From JBCCLJ01 sp039026915 (GTDB lineage Bacteria > Acidobacteriota > Thermoanaerobaculia > Multivoradales > Multivoraceae): a stretch of DNA of 64,000 nucleotides. The first letter of the stretch is position 1; every line of letters starts with the position of its first letter. Below are positions 54,144 to 62,968 of this stretch, one piece after another. The notes under the pieces were generated by a model, which saw nothing but the letters and a program-made list of their open reading frames with translations, had not been told where the DNA came from and made no database searches. The position numbers and the translations under genes were made by a program. The stretch lies in assembly GCA_039026915.1 (NCBI GenBank), contig JBCCLJ010000008.1, positions 1 through 64,000 of the forward strand, given 5' to 3'.

Positions 54144-54214
54144 GAACGTTCGAACAGCTCAACGATTGCAACCAACTCACCGACGGCAACTCGCCGAGGA
54201 AAGGAGATCCGACA

Positions 54215-54400
54215 ATGGCACTCAACACAGTGACGACCAGCGCAGAATGCCCCGAGTGTTTCGGGCAGATCCAGCTCACTGAAGTCGTGCAGAACGAGAT
54301 TGTGCAGTGCGCCGAATGCGGCGTCGACCTGGAGGTCGTGACCCTCGATCCGGTCGCGCTCGAGGTCGCGCCCGAAGAGGAAGAGGATTGGGGCGAATGA
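54215..54400 (+). CDS. lysW: Amino-group carrier protein LysW
   Basis: This 61-residue acidic protein has a zinc ribbon (Cys12-x2-Cys15, Cys32-x2-Cys35) and the diagnostic C-terminus EDWGE. In Thermus and archaea the gamma-carboxyl of the last Glu is joined to the amino group of 2-aminoadipate (or glutamate), and the cargo stays attached through LysZ, LysY and LysJ. It has the best ribosome-binding site of the operon, consistent with a carrier needed in excess. It overlaps lysX by 4 bases. Confidence 0.96.
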   Translation: MALNTVTTSAECPECFGQIQLTEVVQNEIVQCAECGVDLEVVTLDPVALEVAPEEEEDWGE

Positions 54401-55311
54401 CGTCTGCGGAAAAACCCAGGGTCGGCATGCTCTACAGCCGCGTGCGAGCCGAGGAGAAGCTCCTTCTCCAAGCCTTCGACTCGCGCGGCATCGAGGTCGA
54501 GCTGCTCGACGATCGCCAGCTCGTCTTCGACCTCACGGCGAGCGGTGAAGGAGAGCGCACGGCGGGCTTCGACGTCATCGTCGAGCGCTGTATCAACCAC
54601 TCGAGGGCCCTGAGCAGTCTGCAGGTGCTGCAAGGCCGGGGCGCGGCGACCGTCAATTCGGCGCACGTCGCCGAGACCTGCGGCAGCAAGCTGCTGACGA
54701 CGAACGCTCTCGCGCAGCACGCGGTGCCGCAGCCCCGCACTCTGGTGGCCTACACGCCGAAGAGTGCGCTCGAAGCGATCGAGGAGATCGGCTATCCGGT
54801 CGTCATGAAGCCCGCGGTCGGCTCGTGGGGGCGTCTCCTGGCGAAACTCAACGATCGCGATGCGGCCGAGGCCGTGCTCGAGCACAAGGAGATCCTCGGC
54901 ACCTACCACCACAGCGTCTTCTACATCCAGGAGTACATCGCCAAGCCGGAGCGCGACATCCGCTCCTTCGTCATCGGCGATGAGACGATCGCGGCGATCT
55001 ACCGCCGTTCTCCCCACTGGATCACCAACACCGCACGCGGCGGCGAGGCGAGCGGTCTCCCGGTCGACGACGAGCTGAACGCCATCTCGCAGGCAGCCGC
55101 GCGCGCCGTCGGTGGTGGTGTCGTCGCGGTCGACCTCGTCGAAGATCCGGAGCGCGGGTTGCTCGTGCTGGAGGTGAACTACACGATGGAGTTCCGCAAC
55201 AGCATCACGACGACGGGCGTCGACATCCCGCAGCGCGTCGTCGACTTCACCCTCGACGTGGCAGAGCGCGGGTGGGACGCCGCCAACGGACGCGCCGAGG
55301 TGGTCGCGTGA
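54397..55311 (+). CDS. lysX: 2-aminoadipate-LysW ligase LysX
   Basis: This 304-residue ATP-grasp ligase of the RimK/LysX group has VVMKPAVGSWGRLLAKL, FYIQEYIAKPERDIRSFVIGD, ARGGEASGLP and the metal site LVLEVNYTMEFRNS. It forms the isopeptide bond between the LysW C-terminal Glu and 2-aminoadipate. ATG at 54397 overlaps lysW (ATGA). It is the only LysX/ArgX-type protein here, so whether it also accepts glutamate for arginine synthesis is open. Confidence 0.94.
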   Translation: MTSAEKPRVGMLYSRVRAEEKLLLQAFDSRGIEVELLDDRQLVFDLTASGEGERTAGFDVIVERCINHSRALSSLQVLQGRGAATVNSAHVAETCGSKLLTTNALAQHAVPQPRTLVAYTPKSALEAIEEIGYPVVMKPAVGSWGRLLAKLNDRDAAEAVLEHKEILGTYHHSVFYIQEYIAKPERDIRSFVIGDETIAAIYRRSPHWITNTARGGEASGLPVDDELNAISQAAARAVGGGVVAVDLVEDPERGLLVLEVNYTMEFRNSITTTGVDIPQRVVDFTLDVAERGWDAANGRAEVVA

Positions 55312-56372
55312 CGGGAGCTCCCACTTCCCGAGTTTCGATTCTGGGCGCTTCCGGCTACGTCGGGGGAGAGCTGCTGCGGCTCTTGCTGCAGCATCCGGGC
55401 GTCGAGGTGGCCCAGGTGACGTCGGAACGCTCGGCCGGGCAGTTCGTTCACTTCGTCCATCCGAATCTGCGGGGGCTGACTCCGCTGCAGTTCGTCACCT
55501 CGGACGAGCTCGAGCGCTGCGACGTTCTGTTTTCGGCTTTGCCGCACGGTCAGCTCATGGCGCGCATCGACGAGTTGTCGGAGCGGGCAGAGCGGATCGT
55601 CGATCTGTCGGCAGACTTCCGGTTGCGGGGCGCCGAGCAGTACGAGCGTTGGTACGGCCGCGAGCATGCGGCGCCGGCCTGGCTCGACCGCTTCGTCTAC
55701 GGCCTCCCCGAAGTGCATCGTGAGGAGCTGTGCGGTGCCCGCTACGCCAGCGGTGTCGGCTGCAACGCGACGGCGACGAACCTGGCTCTGTTGCCGCTCG
55801 TCAGCGCCGATCTCGTCGACTGGTCCCGCGGTTGCGTGGTCGAGGTCAAGGTCGGCAGCAGCGAGGGAGGTAACAAGGAGTCGCTCGCGACCCACCATCC
55901 GGAGCGCTCGTCGGTCGTGCGGAGCTTCGCCCCGGTAGGGCACCGCCACACGGCCGAAGTCGAGCAGGTCTTCGGAGCGCACGGCGTGCGGAACGCAGAG
56001 GTACATCTCAGCGCCACGGCGATCGACCTCGTACGCGGTGTGCTCGCGACCGCGCACGTCTTCCTGCAGGACGGAGTGCAGGAGCGCGACGTTGCCCGTG
56101 CTGTCCGCGGCCGCTATCGAGATGAGCCCTTCGTGCGCGTCGTCAAGCAGAACCGCGGCGTCTATCGCTACCCTGAGCCGAAGCTGCTCTGGGGCAGCAA
56201 CTACGCCGACGTCGGTTGGGCGGTCGACGAAGAACGTGGCCGTCTCGTCATGATCTCGGCGATCGACAACCTGATGAAAGGGGCGGCCGGCTCGGCGGTC
56301 CAGTCGATGAACCTGATGCTCGGCCTGCCGGAGGTCGAGGGGCTCGGATTTCCCGGGCTGCACCCGATCTGA
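55308..56372 (+). CDS. lysY: LysW-aminoadipate semialdehyde-forming reductase LysY (ArgC-like)
   Basis: This 354-residue ArgC-type dehydrogenase has the NADPH motif ILGASGYVGGELLRLL, the catalytic Cys in GVGCNATATNLALLPL and VGSSEGGNKES. It reduces LysW-bound aminoadipyl-6-phosphate to the semialdehyde. GTG start at 55308 overlaps the lysX TGA. The length and motifs are also those of ArgC; assignment rests on the operon. Confidence 0.92.
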   Translation: MTGAPTSRVSILGASGYVGGELLRLLLQHPGVEVAQVTSERSAGQFVHFVHPNLRGLTPLQFVTSDELERCDVLFSALPHGQLMARIDELSERAERIVDLSADFRLRGAEQYERWYGREHAAPAWLDRFVYGLPEVHREELCGARYASGVGCNATATNLALLPLVSADLVDWSRGCVVEVKVGSSEGGNKESLATHHPERSSVVRSFAPVGHRHTAEVEQVFGAHGVRNAEVHLSATAIDLVRGVLATAHVFLQDGVQERDVARAVRGRYRDEPFVRVVKQNRGVYRYPEPKLLWGSNYADVGWAVDEERGRLVMISAIDNLMKGAAGSAVQSMNLMLGLPEVEGLGFPGLHPI

Positions 56373-56392
56373 TCGCACGCGAGGATTCCTTC

Positions 56393-57223
56393 ATGCAACA
56401 GCGAGATGAAACCCTGGCGCCGCTCGTCATCAAGGTAGGTGGCGGCGAAAACCTGGATCACGATGCGGTCGTCGCCGACGTCGTGCGCCTGCGACGGGCG
56501 GGGCGCGAGGTCGTTCTGGTGCACGGTGGCGCCGAAACGACGAATCGGATCGCGACCGACCTCGGACACCCACCCGAGTTCGTGACGAGTGAGAGCGGCG
56601 TCGAGAGCCGCCGCACCGACCGCCGCACGCTCGAGATCTTCGAGATGGTCTACTGCGGTCTTCTGAACAAGCGGTGGGTCGAGCGTTTCCAGGGCGCCGG
56701 CGTCAACGCCGTCGGGCTCAGCGGGCTCGACGGTCGACTCTTCGAAGGCCGCCGGAAAGACAAACTACGAGTGCGCCGCAATGGCAAGCGCATGGTCCTG
56801 CGCGACGACTGGACCGGCACGGTCGAGCACGTCAACGTGGGCCTCGTCCGAACGCTCCTCGACGGCGGCTACCTGCCGGTCATCACGCCGCCAGGCTCCT
56901 CGACGGAGGGCGAGGCGATCAACGTCGACGGCGATCGTGCGGCCGCCGCGCTCGCCGTGGCTCTCGAGGCCGAGACTCTGCTCATCCTCAGCAACGTGCC
57001 GGGCCTGCTCGCCGACTTTCCCGACGAGAGCTCGTTGATCTCCGAGGTCGAAGCGCGGCGGATTGAAGACGTCGGCGAGGCCGCACTCGGACGCATGAAG
57101 AAGAAGGTCATGGGCGCCGCTGAAGCGGTGGAGGGCGGCGTGGGACGGGTCATCTTCGGTGACGGTCGTCTCGAAGAGCCCGTGCGGGTGGCGCTCGACG
57201 GCGGGGGCACGCACATCCGATGA
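56393..57223 (+). CDS. lysZ: LysW-aminoadipate kinase LysZ (ArgB-like)
   Basis: This 276-residue amino-acid kinase has VIKVGGGE, LVHGGAETTNRIATDLG, RRTDRRTLEIFEMVYCGLLNK, NVDGDRAAAALAVALEAETLLILSNVPGLL and a GRMKKKVMGAAEAV C-terminus. It phosphorylates the distal carboxylate of the LysW-bound substrate. The ATG at 56393 is 20 bp after lysY, the only real gap after lysW. It overlaps lysJ by 4 bases. Confidence 0.93.
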   Translation: MQQRDETLAPLVIKVGGGENLDHDAVVADVVRLRRAGREVVLVHGGAETTNRIATDLGHPPEFVTSESGVESRRTDRRTLEIFEMVYCGLLNKRWVERFQGAGVNAVGLSGLDGRLFEGRRKDKLRVRRNGKRMVLRDDWTGTVEHVNVGLVRTLLDGGYLPVITPPGSSTEGEAINVDGDRAAAALAVALEAETLLILSNVPGLLADFPDESSLISEVEARRIEDVGEAALGRMKKKVMGAAEAVEGGVGRVIFGDGRLEEPVRVALDGGGTHIR

Positions 57224-58425
57224 GTGAGTCACACGCAGAGAGGCCGCCGGCGGTTGCGATCGGCGAGACCGAGGCGATGGGGCGCTGGATCCCCCGACGC
57301 CCCGTGGGCGCGATCGAGCGCGGCGAGGGCAGCTGGCTGATCACCGAGGAGGGCGAGCGCCTCCTCGACCTGACCAGTGGCTATGGCACCGCGCCACTCG
57401 GCCACGCCGATCCGGTGCTCGCTGGTGCGCTTGCGCAGCAGTCGCAGCGGCTGTGGTCGGCGCCGAGCTTTCTGCGCGCCGCGCCGCGCGCGTCGTATCT
57501 GCAGGCGTTGACGTCCATCCTGCCCGGCGGTCTCGATCGCGTCTTCTTGACCAACAGCGGAACGGAGTCGATCGAGGCGGGCCTCAAGCTTGCGCGCCTG
57601 GCGACAGGTCGTGCGGGGATCGTCGCCCTGCGCCAAGGTTTCCACGGCCGTACGCTCGGTGCTTTGGCGCTGACGTCGAACGCCGCCGCACGCCGGCCCG
57701 AGGAGGTGCTCGCCTCGAACGAGGTGCGCTTCGTGCCCCGGGACGACATCGCTGCCTTGGACGAAGCGGTCGACGACGCCGTCGCGGCAGTCGTCGTGGA
57801 GGTGATTCAGGGAGAGGGCGGCGTGCATCCCTGCGCCGAGGACTTTCTGGTCGCTGCGCGGCGACTGAGCCGCGAGCGCGGAGCGCTCCTTCTCGTCGAC
57901 GAGATCCAGACCGGGATGGCGCGTACGGGACCCCTCTTCGCCAGCGCTCCCTACGAGCCCGATCTGCTGGCGCTCGCCAAAGGACTCGGCGGTGGCTTTC
58001 CGCTCGGCGCTCTGGCGTACACACAGCACGTCGAGGAGCAGCTCAAACCGGGTGCCCACGGATCGACGTTCGGCGGCAACGCGCTGGCCTGCGCCTGTGG
58101 CGAAGCGCTGCTGCAGGTCTTCCGAGACGACGACGTGCCGTCTCGCGTGAGCGAGCAGGGGCGGTGGCTCGGAGAGCGCTTGGCCGAGCTCGCCGAGGCG
58201 GTGCCGATGGTGCGGGAGGTGCGCGGGCGGGGACTGATGTGGGGCCTTCAGCTGCGCCGTCGGCCCGGCGCAGCCATTGCCGCGCTGGCGCGGGATCACG
58301 GGGTCCTCGTGCTGCCGGCCGGGGGCAACGTGATCCGACTTCTGCCGCCGCTCAATGTCAGCCGGGAGGAGTTGGAGATCGGGCTCGACGCTCTGCGCGC
58401 CGTGTTGACGGAGGCGGTCCCGTGA
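57220..58425 (+). CDS. lysJ: LysW-aminoadipate semialdehyde aminotransferase LysJ (ArgD-like)
   Basis: This 401-residue class III PLP aminotransferase has LTSGYGTAPLGHADPVL, TNSGTESIEAGLKLAR, LLVDEIQTGMARTG, the PLP Lys in LALAKGLGGGFPLGA and GSTFGGNALACA. It transfers an amino group from glutamate to give LysW-gamma-lysine. It may also serve acetylornithine, as ArgD-like enzymes do. Overlaps lysZ and lysK by 4 bases each. Confidence 0.94.
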   Translation: MSESHAERPPAVAIGETEAMGRWIPRRPVGAIERGEGSWLITEEGERLLDLTSGYGTAPLGHADPVLAGALAQQSQRLWSAPSFLRAAPRASYLQALTSILPGGLDRVFLTNSGTESIEAGLKLARLATGRAGIVALRQGFHGRTLGALALTSNAAARRPEEVLASNEVRFVPRDDIAALDEAVDDAVAAVVVEVIQGEGGVHPCAEDFLVAARRLSRERGALLLVDEIQTGMARTGPLFASAPYEPDLLALAKGLGGGFPLGALAYTQHVEEQLKPGAHGSTFGGNALACACGEALLQVFRDDDVPSRVSEQGRWLGERLAELAEAVPMVREVRGRGLMWGLQLRRRPGAAIAALARDHGVLVLPAGGNVIRLLPPLNVSREELEIGLDALRAVLTEAVP

Positions 58426-59642
58426 GCGGCAGGTCGAGGATCGCCCGGCTCCTGCACGACCTGGTCGATGTGCCGTCCGTCTCCGGCGAGGAGGAGGCGG
58501 CCAGCCGGTTTCTGGTCGGTGAGATGCGGGACCTGGGTTTCGACCGCGCGTTCGTCGACGACGTCGGCAACGCGGTGGGAGAGATCGGATCGCCGGAAGC
58601 TGCGCGGACGGTCGTGCTCCTCGGACATATCGATACGGTCCCCGGCGACATCGCAGTGCGCTTCGAAGGAAGCGGCGACGAGGAGGTGCTGCGCGGTCGC
58701 GGCACGGTCGATGCGAAGGGGCCGCTGGCGACGTTCGCCGTAGCGACGTCCGCCGTCGACCGCGATCTCCTGCGACGGGCCGACGCTCGCTTCATCGTCG
58801 CCGGCGCCGTCGAGGAGGAATCGGCGACGAGTCGCGGGGCTCGTGCGCTGCGGGATCGCTTTGACGGCGTCCGAGAGCCAAAGCCCGCTGCCTGTGTTAT
58901 CGGCGAGCCGAGCCGCTTCGATCGCGTCACGCTCGGGTACAAAGGCAGGGTGCTGCTCGAGGCACGCGCAGAGAACGAGCTCGCACACACGGCGGGGCCG
59001 GATCCAGGCATCGCGGTGCAGCTGGTCGAACTGTGGAATCTCCTCGAAGCGGCGTCCGCCAAGGCCAGCCCCGACGAGGCGCGGGCCTTCGATCAGGTGC
59101 AACCGAGCCTGCGGTCCCTGCGGAGTGGCCTCGAGGACGGCTTCGTCTCCTGGGCGGAGGCCTCCTTCGGCGTGCGGCTACCGACGGGGTTCGACCTCGA
59201 TTCCTTTCTCAGCAGGGTTCTCGAGGACTGGACTGCCGTCGCGGCGCGGCGCGAGCAGGTCGATGCTCCGCCCACGCCGCAACTCACCCTCGCCCAAGGA
59301 GCGTCCTCCCTGCAGTGGCAGGTCGGTGAGCGCTCGCTGGAGCTTCGGGCGCACGGCTACGAGCCCGCTTGGCGCAGCGGACGCGCCAACGAGCTGGTGC
59401 GCTCGTTCCAGCGATCGATTCGGGCGGCCGGGCATCGCCCGGGCTTCGTCGTCAAGACCGGAACCAGCGACATGAACGTCGTGGGTCCTGCATGGCAATG
59501 TCCGATCCTGGCGTATGGGCCGGGCGACAGCTCGCTCGATCACACCCCGCACGAGCACGTCTTCGTGCGCGAGTTGGAACAGGCCGTCGAGGTGTTGACC
59601 GGAGCTCTGGAAGTGCTGCTCGAGGGCTGGTCCCCCGAGTGA
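58422..59642 (+). CDS. lysK: LysW-lysine hydrolase LysK (M20 peptidase)
   Basis: This 406-residue M20-family metallohydrolase has LLGHIDTVPGD, RGRGTVDAKGPLATF (bridging Asp), VEEESATSRGAR and KTGTSDMNVVG near the C-terminus. It cuts lysine from LysW, regenerating the carrier. GTG start overlaps the lysJ TGA. It is last in the operon and is followed by a hairpin. About 50 residues longer than typical LysK, mostly in the dimerisation insert. Confidence 0.93.
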   Translation: MSGRSRIARLLHDLVDVPSVSGEEEAASRFLVGEMRDLGFDRAFVDDVGNAVGEIGSPEAARTVVLLGHIDTVPGDIAVRFEGSGDEEVLRGRGTVDAKGPLATFAVATSAVDRDLLRRADARFIVAGAVEEESATSRGARALRDRFDGVREPKPAACVIGEPSRFDRVTLGYKGRVLLEARAENELAHTAGPDPGIAVQLVELWNLLEAASAKASPDEARAFDQVQPSLRSLRSGLEDGFVSWAEASFGVRLPTGFDLDSFLSRVLEDWTAVAARREQVDAPPTPQLTLAQGASSLQWQVGERSLELRAHGYEPAWRSGRANELVRSFQRSIRAAGHRPGFVVKTGTSDMNVVGPAWQCPILAYGPGDSSLDHTPHEHVFVRELEQAVEVLTGALEVLLEGWSPE

Positions 59643-59664
59643 CGGGGCCCCGAGTGACGGCGCG

Positions 59665-59686
59665 CCGCCCTGACGACGTCAGGCGG
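59665..59686. terminator. Hairpin at the convergent end of the LysW operon
   Basis: CCTGACG-A-CGTCAGG (59669-59683) is a perfect inverted repeat extended by a CCG/CGG tier with one bulge. It covers the stop codon of the convergent gene at 59679. There is no U-run, so terminator function is uncertain. Confidence 0.4.
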
Positions 59687-60068
59687 TGGCGACGGTGCGG
59701 CGCTGCAGCAGGTGCGAGCTGACGAAACCGGCGGCGAAGATCGCTGAACAGTTCAGCAGCAGAGACCACGGAGCAAGCGCCGTGCTGGCGCTCCAGCCGA
59801 GCCAGAGGAGCCCCCAGAGCGCGACGCCCGCTGCAGCGCCGGTCAGGAGCTGAAGGCGCTCGCTGGCGGGCGGAGCCGAGGCCGCGAGCAGGCTGCCAAC
59901 GGCAAAGATCAGTGTGAAGAGGATCGTCGTCACCAGGCTGTCGAGGAGCTCGCCGGTGAGGAGTCGCGGATCGATGCCTTCGAGGTGCTTCAGGGTCACC
60001 GGAGTCAGGGTGACGACGAAGAAGCCGAGCGACCGAACCAGCAGGCTGTAGGGGGCCTTTCTGTTCAA
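59679..60068 (-). CDS. Small multi-pass membrane protein
   Basis: This protein of about 129 residues has four hydrophobic segments (about 12-24, 42-60, 70-90 and 98-117), a basic N-terminus and a basic tail (LLQRRTVATA). The start is uncertain: TTG at 60068 lies 7 bp after the upstream small ORF's stop, and longer frames would overlap that ORF. No family was recognised. Confidence 0.55.
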   Translation of the reverse strand: MNRKAPYSLLVRSLGFFVVTLTPVTLKHLEGIDPRLLTGELLDSLVTTILFTLIFAVGSLLAASAPPASERLQLLTGAAAGVALWGLLWLGWSASTALAPWSLLLNCSAIFAAGFVSSHLLQRRTVATA

Positions 60069-60075
60069 GACGATC

Positions 60076-60243
60076 TCAGGCCTTGGGCTTGCGCAGGCCG
60101 GTGGCGAGGAGCGCAACGGCGAAGAGCCCGAGTCCGACGCGCGGGATCAGGGGCAGCTCGAAGTAGGGCACGTTGGCTGCGAGAGCCGCGACGAAGAGCA
60201 GGAGCATCCAGGTCGGAACGGGTTTCGTGGCGGTATCGGTCAT
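60076..60243 (-). CDS. Small membrane protein, 55 aa
   Basis: ATG at 60243 opens a 55-codon frame with two hydrophobic stretches (WMLLLFVAALAANVPYF and a VGLGLFAVALLA segment) and a basic end (LRKPKA). It is just upstream of, and probably co-transcribed with, the 129-residue membrane protein. Codon use is normal for the window. Function unknown; part of a two-gene membrane unit. Confidence 0.55.
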   Translation of the reverse strand: MTDTATKPVPTWMLLLFVAALAANVPYFELPLIPRVGLGLFAVALLATGLRKPKA

Positions 60244-60298
60244 GGTCGCAGCATACCAGCGGTGCGCGGGGCATTTCGGTCGAAGAATCGGGGTGAGC

Positions 60299-61666
60299 TC
60301 AGAAGACCAGGTGAGCGCCGGCGGCGGCGATCGGCAGGGTGATCACCGTGCGCACGAGGAAGACCCCGACAAGGTCGAGCATGCGAAAAGGCAGCGCTGA
60401 ACGCAGCAGAATGACGCCGACTTCGGACAGGTAGATCAGCTGGTTGACCGCCGTGCACGCGACGACGAAGCGCGTCGCCTCGCTCTCGATCGAGCGGCCG
60501 AGCACCGCGGGCAGGAACTGATCGGCGAAGCCCACGACCATCGCCGGGGCGGCAGCGCCCGCCTCCGGCAGGCCGAGAAGCTGGAGGATTGGCACGAACG
60601 GTAGGCCCAGCCAGCGAAAGAGGGGCGTCGTCTCGGCGACGGCGATGGCGCCCGTGCCGATGAGGGCTACCATCGGCAGCAGGCCGAGCCAGATGTCGAG
60701 CACCTGCAGGCCGGCACGCCGCAGAAGTGATGAAAGGCTCGGACTCTTGCTCGCCTTGGCCAGCGCCTCCGCCAGCGGCGAGGCGACGCGCTCACCCCGC
60801 CCTCCGGAGCGCCGCGGCGGAAGCTCACGCAGACGGCCGTCGAGATAGTCGTCTGCTTTGCTGCGCAGCGGTGGCAGAAAGGGGCAGAGCAGAGCGGCCA
60901 CGAGGCCGCAGACGATGACCGTCAGGTAGTACGGAATGAACTGCTCGCCGAGGCCGACGAAGTCGACGATGACGTAGGCGAACGGAACCGAGACGACCGA
61001 GAACGAGCCTGCGATCACCATCGCTTCGCGCCGCGTGTAGGCCCCCTGCTCATACTGGTTCGCCGTGATCAACACGCCGACGGAAGCGGCTCCCAGCCAC
61101 GACGCCAGCGCGTCGATGGCGGAGCGGCCCGGCAGTCCGAAGACCGGACGAAAGATCGGAGACAGCAAGCCCCCAGCGAACTCCATGAGCCCATAGTCCG
61201 TGAGGCACGGCACGATGAAGGCGGCCGCGAAGAGGATCAGGAAGACGAGCGGCAGAAGGTCCCCGAAGATGACCCCGCCGGTGGCCGGTCCGACGAGCCA
61301 AGACGGCCCGCGCTGCAGGAGAACGAGCGCCGCGATGACGGCTCCGGCACAGCGCATGGCCGTGACCAGCGCGCCGGGGCGGAGGATCGGGCCGAGGACG
61401 CCGTCCAGCGCGCGCCAGCTCGAAAGTGGAGGCAGCCTCAGGAGCAGTGCCAGCGCGGCGGAGAGCACGATGACGACGGTGACGCTGATCTGCAGCGTCG
61501 GGCCGAGCGACGCCTTCGCCGCGTCGACGGCGTGGCCCAGCGCGATGCTGATCTTGCCGCCGAGAGGGAAGGGGATCAGCAGCAGGCCGGCGCCGAACGC
61601 CGAGGGCAGCAGGAAGCGGAGCCAGGCGCTGCTCGCGGTCGGAGTCTCGAGCTCGGTGGAAGACAT
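60299..61666 (-). CDS. YjiH-family membrane protein with nucleoside-recognition (Gate) domain
   Basis: This 455-residue integral-membrane protein has 10-11 helices. The LGAASVGVLITANQYEQGAYTRREAMVIAGSFSVVSVPFAYVIVDFVGL segment and the C-terminal VGFADQFLPAVLGRSIESEATRFVVACTAVNQLIYLSEVG match the YjiH/Gate group. The transported molecule is not known for the family. The chosen ATG at 61666 starts a Ser/Thr-rich cytoplasmic lead; the frame opens at 61720 but adds nothing characteristic. Confidence 0.8.
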   Translation of the reverse strand: MSSTELETPTASSAWLRFLLPSAFGAGLLLIPFPLGGKISIALGHAVDAAKASLGPTLQISVTVVIVLSAALALLLRLPPLSSWRALDGVLGPILRPGALVTAMRCAGAVIAALVLLQRGPSWLVGPATGGVIFGDLLPLVFLILFAAAFIVPCLTDYGLMEFAGGLLSPIFRPVFGLPGRSAIDALASWLGAASVGVLITANQYEQGAYTRREAMVIAGSFSVVSVPFAYVIVDFVGLGEQFIPYYLTVIVCGLVAALLCPFLPPLRSKADDYLDGRLRELPPRRSGGRGERVASPLAEALAKASKSPSLSSLLRRAGLQVLDIWLGLLPMVALIGTGAIAVAETTPLFRWLGLPFVPILQLLGLPEAGAAAPAMVVGFADQFLPAVLGRSIESEATRFVVACTAVNQLIYLSEVGVILLRSALPFRMLDLVGVFLVRTVITLPIAAAGAHLVF

Positions 61667-61753
61667 GGGGCGCAAGTGTAGTCCTTCAGGCCTCGGGAAG
61701 AAGGTCGGCTGCCGTAACATGACCTCTCACGACGCAACGCAGGAGGAAGGCAC

Positions 61754-62968
61754 ATGCCGGCACTGGAGGGGATGCGGATCCTCGACCTCACGCAGTACGA
61801 GTCGGGGACCGCCTGCACGCAGTCGCTCGCCTTCCTGGGCGCCGACGTCGTCAAGGTCGAGCGCCCGGGCACGGGCGATCCCGGTCGCGCCGTCGTCTCG
61901 CAGTTCGGCTTCGAGGACTCTCTCTACTTCCTCAACTGGAACGCCAACAAGAGATCGGTGACGCTGGCGCTCGAAACGAAGGCAGGTCGCGACGTGCTGC
62001 TCGACATGGTGCCGCACTACGACGTCTTCATCGAGAACTTCGGCCCCGGCGTCATCGACAAGCTCGACCTTGGCTACGACGTCGTGAGGTCGCGTCGCGA
62101 GGACGTTCTCTACGCCAGCATCAAGGGCTTCGGCGACGACGGGCCGTACGCCGACTACAAGTGCTTCGACATGGTCGCGCAGGCGGCAGCCGGGGCCTTC
62201 TCGGTCACGGGTGATGCCGACGGGCCGCCGATGCGTCCGGGCCCGACGACCGGCGACTCGGGGACCGGGGTGCAGATGGCGCTCGCGATCACCGCCGCGT
62301 ACGTCCAGCGACTGCGGACGGGAGAGGGTCAGTACATCGAGCTGTCGATGCAGGAGGCGATGACCTACTTCATGCGCACGGCGATCGCCATGGGCACCGA
62401 CTGGGGGCGTCAGGCGGCGCCTCGCCAGGGCAGCGACTTCGGACCTCTCGTTTCGCTCTACGCCTGCAAGCCGTTCGGTCCCAACGACTACGTCTACATC
62501 ATGGCGCCGACGGATCGAATGTGGGAGGCCCTGGCGCACACGATCGGTCGGCAAGAGCTGATCGAGGACGAGCGCTTCGCCACGGGGCGGGGCCGGTTCG
62601 AACATCGCGAAGAGCTCTCCGAGGCGATCGGCACCTGGTGCTCTCGCCTCGACAAGCACGAGGCGATGCGCGCGCTGGCGGAAGCCGGAGTTCCTGCGAG
62701 CAAGGTCTTCGACACGATGGATCTGTTGGACGATCCGCACCTCAACGAACGAGGCTTCATCGAGACGGTCGAGCACCCCGTGCAGGGCGCGGTGCGCGTG
62801 CTGGGCTGGCCGGCGCGCCTGTCCAAGAGCTCGGTCGGTCTCACTCTGTCGCCGTCGCTCGGTGAGCACACCGACGCGGTGGTCGCCGAAGATCTCGGTC
62901 TTCGGTCCGAGCAGGTCGAAGCGCTCCGGCGAGAGGGTGCCTTCGGCCCGTCGAAGGGAAAGGCCTGA
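61754..62968 (+). CDS. CaiB/BaiF (class III) CoA-transferase, formyl-CoA-transferase-like
   Basis: This 404-residue class III CoA-transferase has ILDLTQYESGTACTQSLAFLGADVVKVERPGTGDPGR at the start, NANKRSVTLAL, ENFGPG and the catalytic Asp168 in TTGDSGTG. It is close to formyl-CoA:oxalate CoA-transferase in layout, although substrate use within the family is broad. It shares one base with the following thiamine-diphosphate enzyme gene (TGATG), so the pair probably activate an acid as its CoA ester and then cleave it. Confidence 0.88.
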   Translation: MPALEGMRILDLTQYESGTACTQSLAFLGADVVKVERPGTGDPGRAVVSQFGFEDSLYFLNWNANKRSVTLALETKAGRDVLLDMVPHYDVFIENFGPGVIDKLDLGYDVVRSRREDVLYASIKGFGDDGPYADYKCFDMVAQAAAGAFSVTGDADGPPMRPGPTTGDSGTGVQMALAITAAYVQRLRTGEGQYIELSMQEAMTYFMRTAIAMGTDWGRQAAPRQGSDFGPLVSLYACKPFGPNDYVYIMAPTDRMWEALAHTIGRQELIEDERFATGRGRFEHREELSEAIGTWCSRLDKHEAMRALAEAGVPASKVFDTMDLLDDPHLNERGFIETVEHPVQGAVRVLGWPARLSKSSVGLTLSPSLGEHTDAVVAEDLGLRSEQVEALRREGAFGPSKGKA

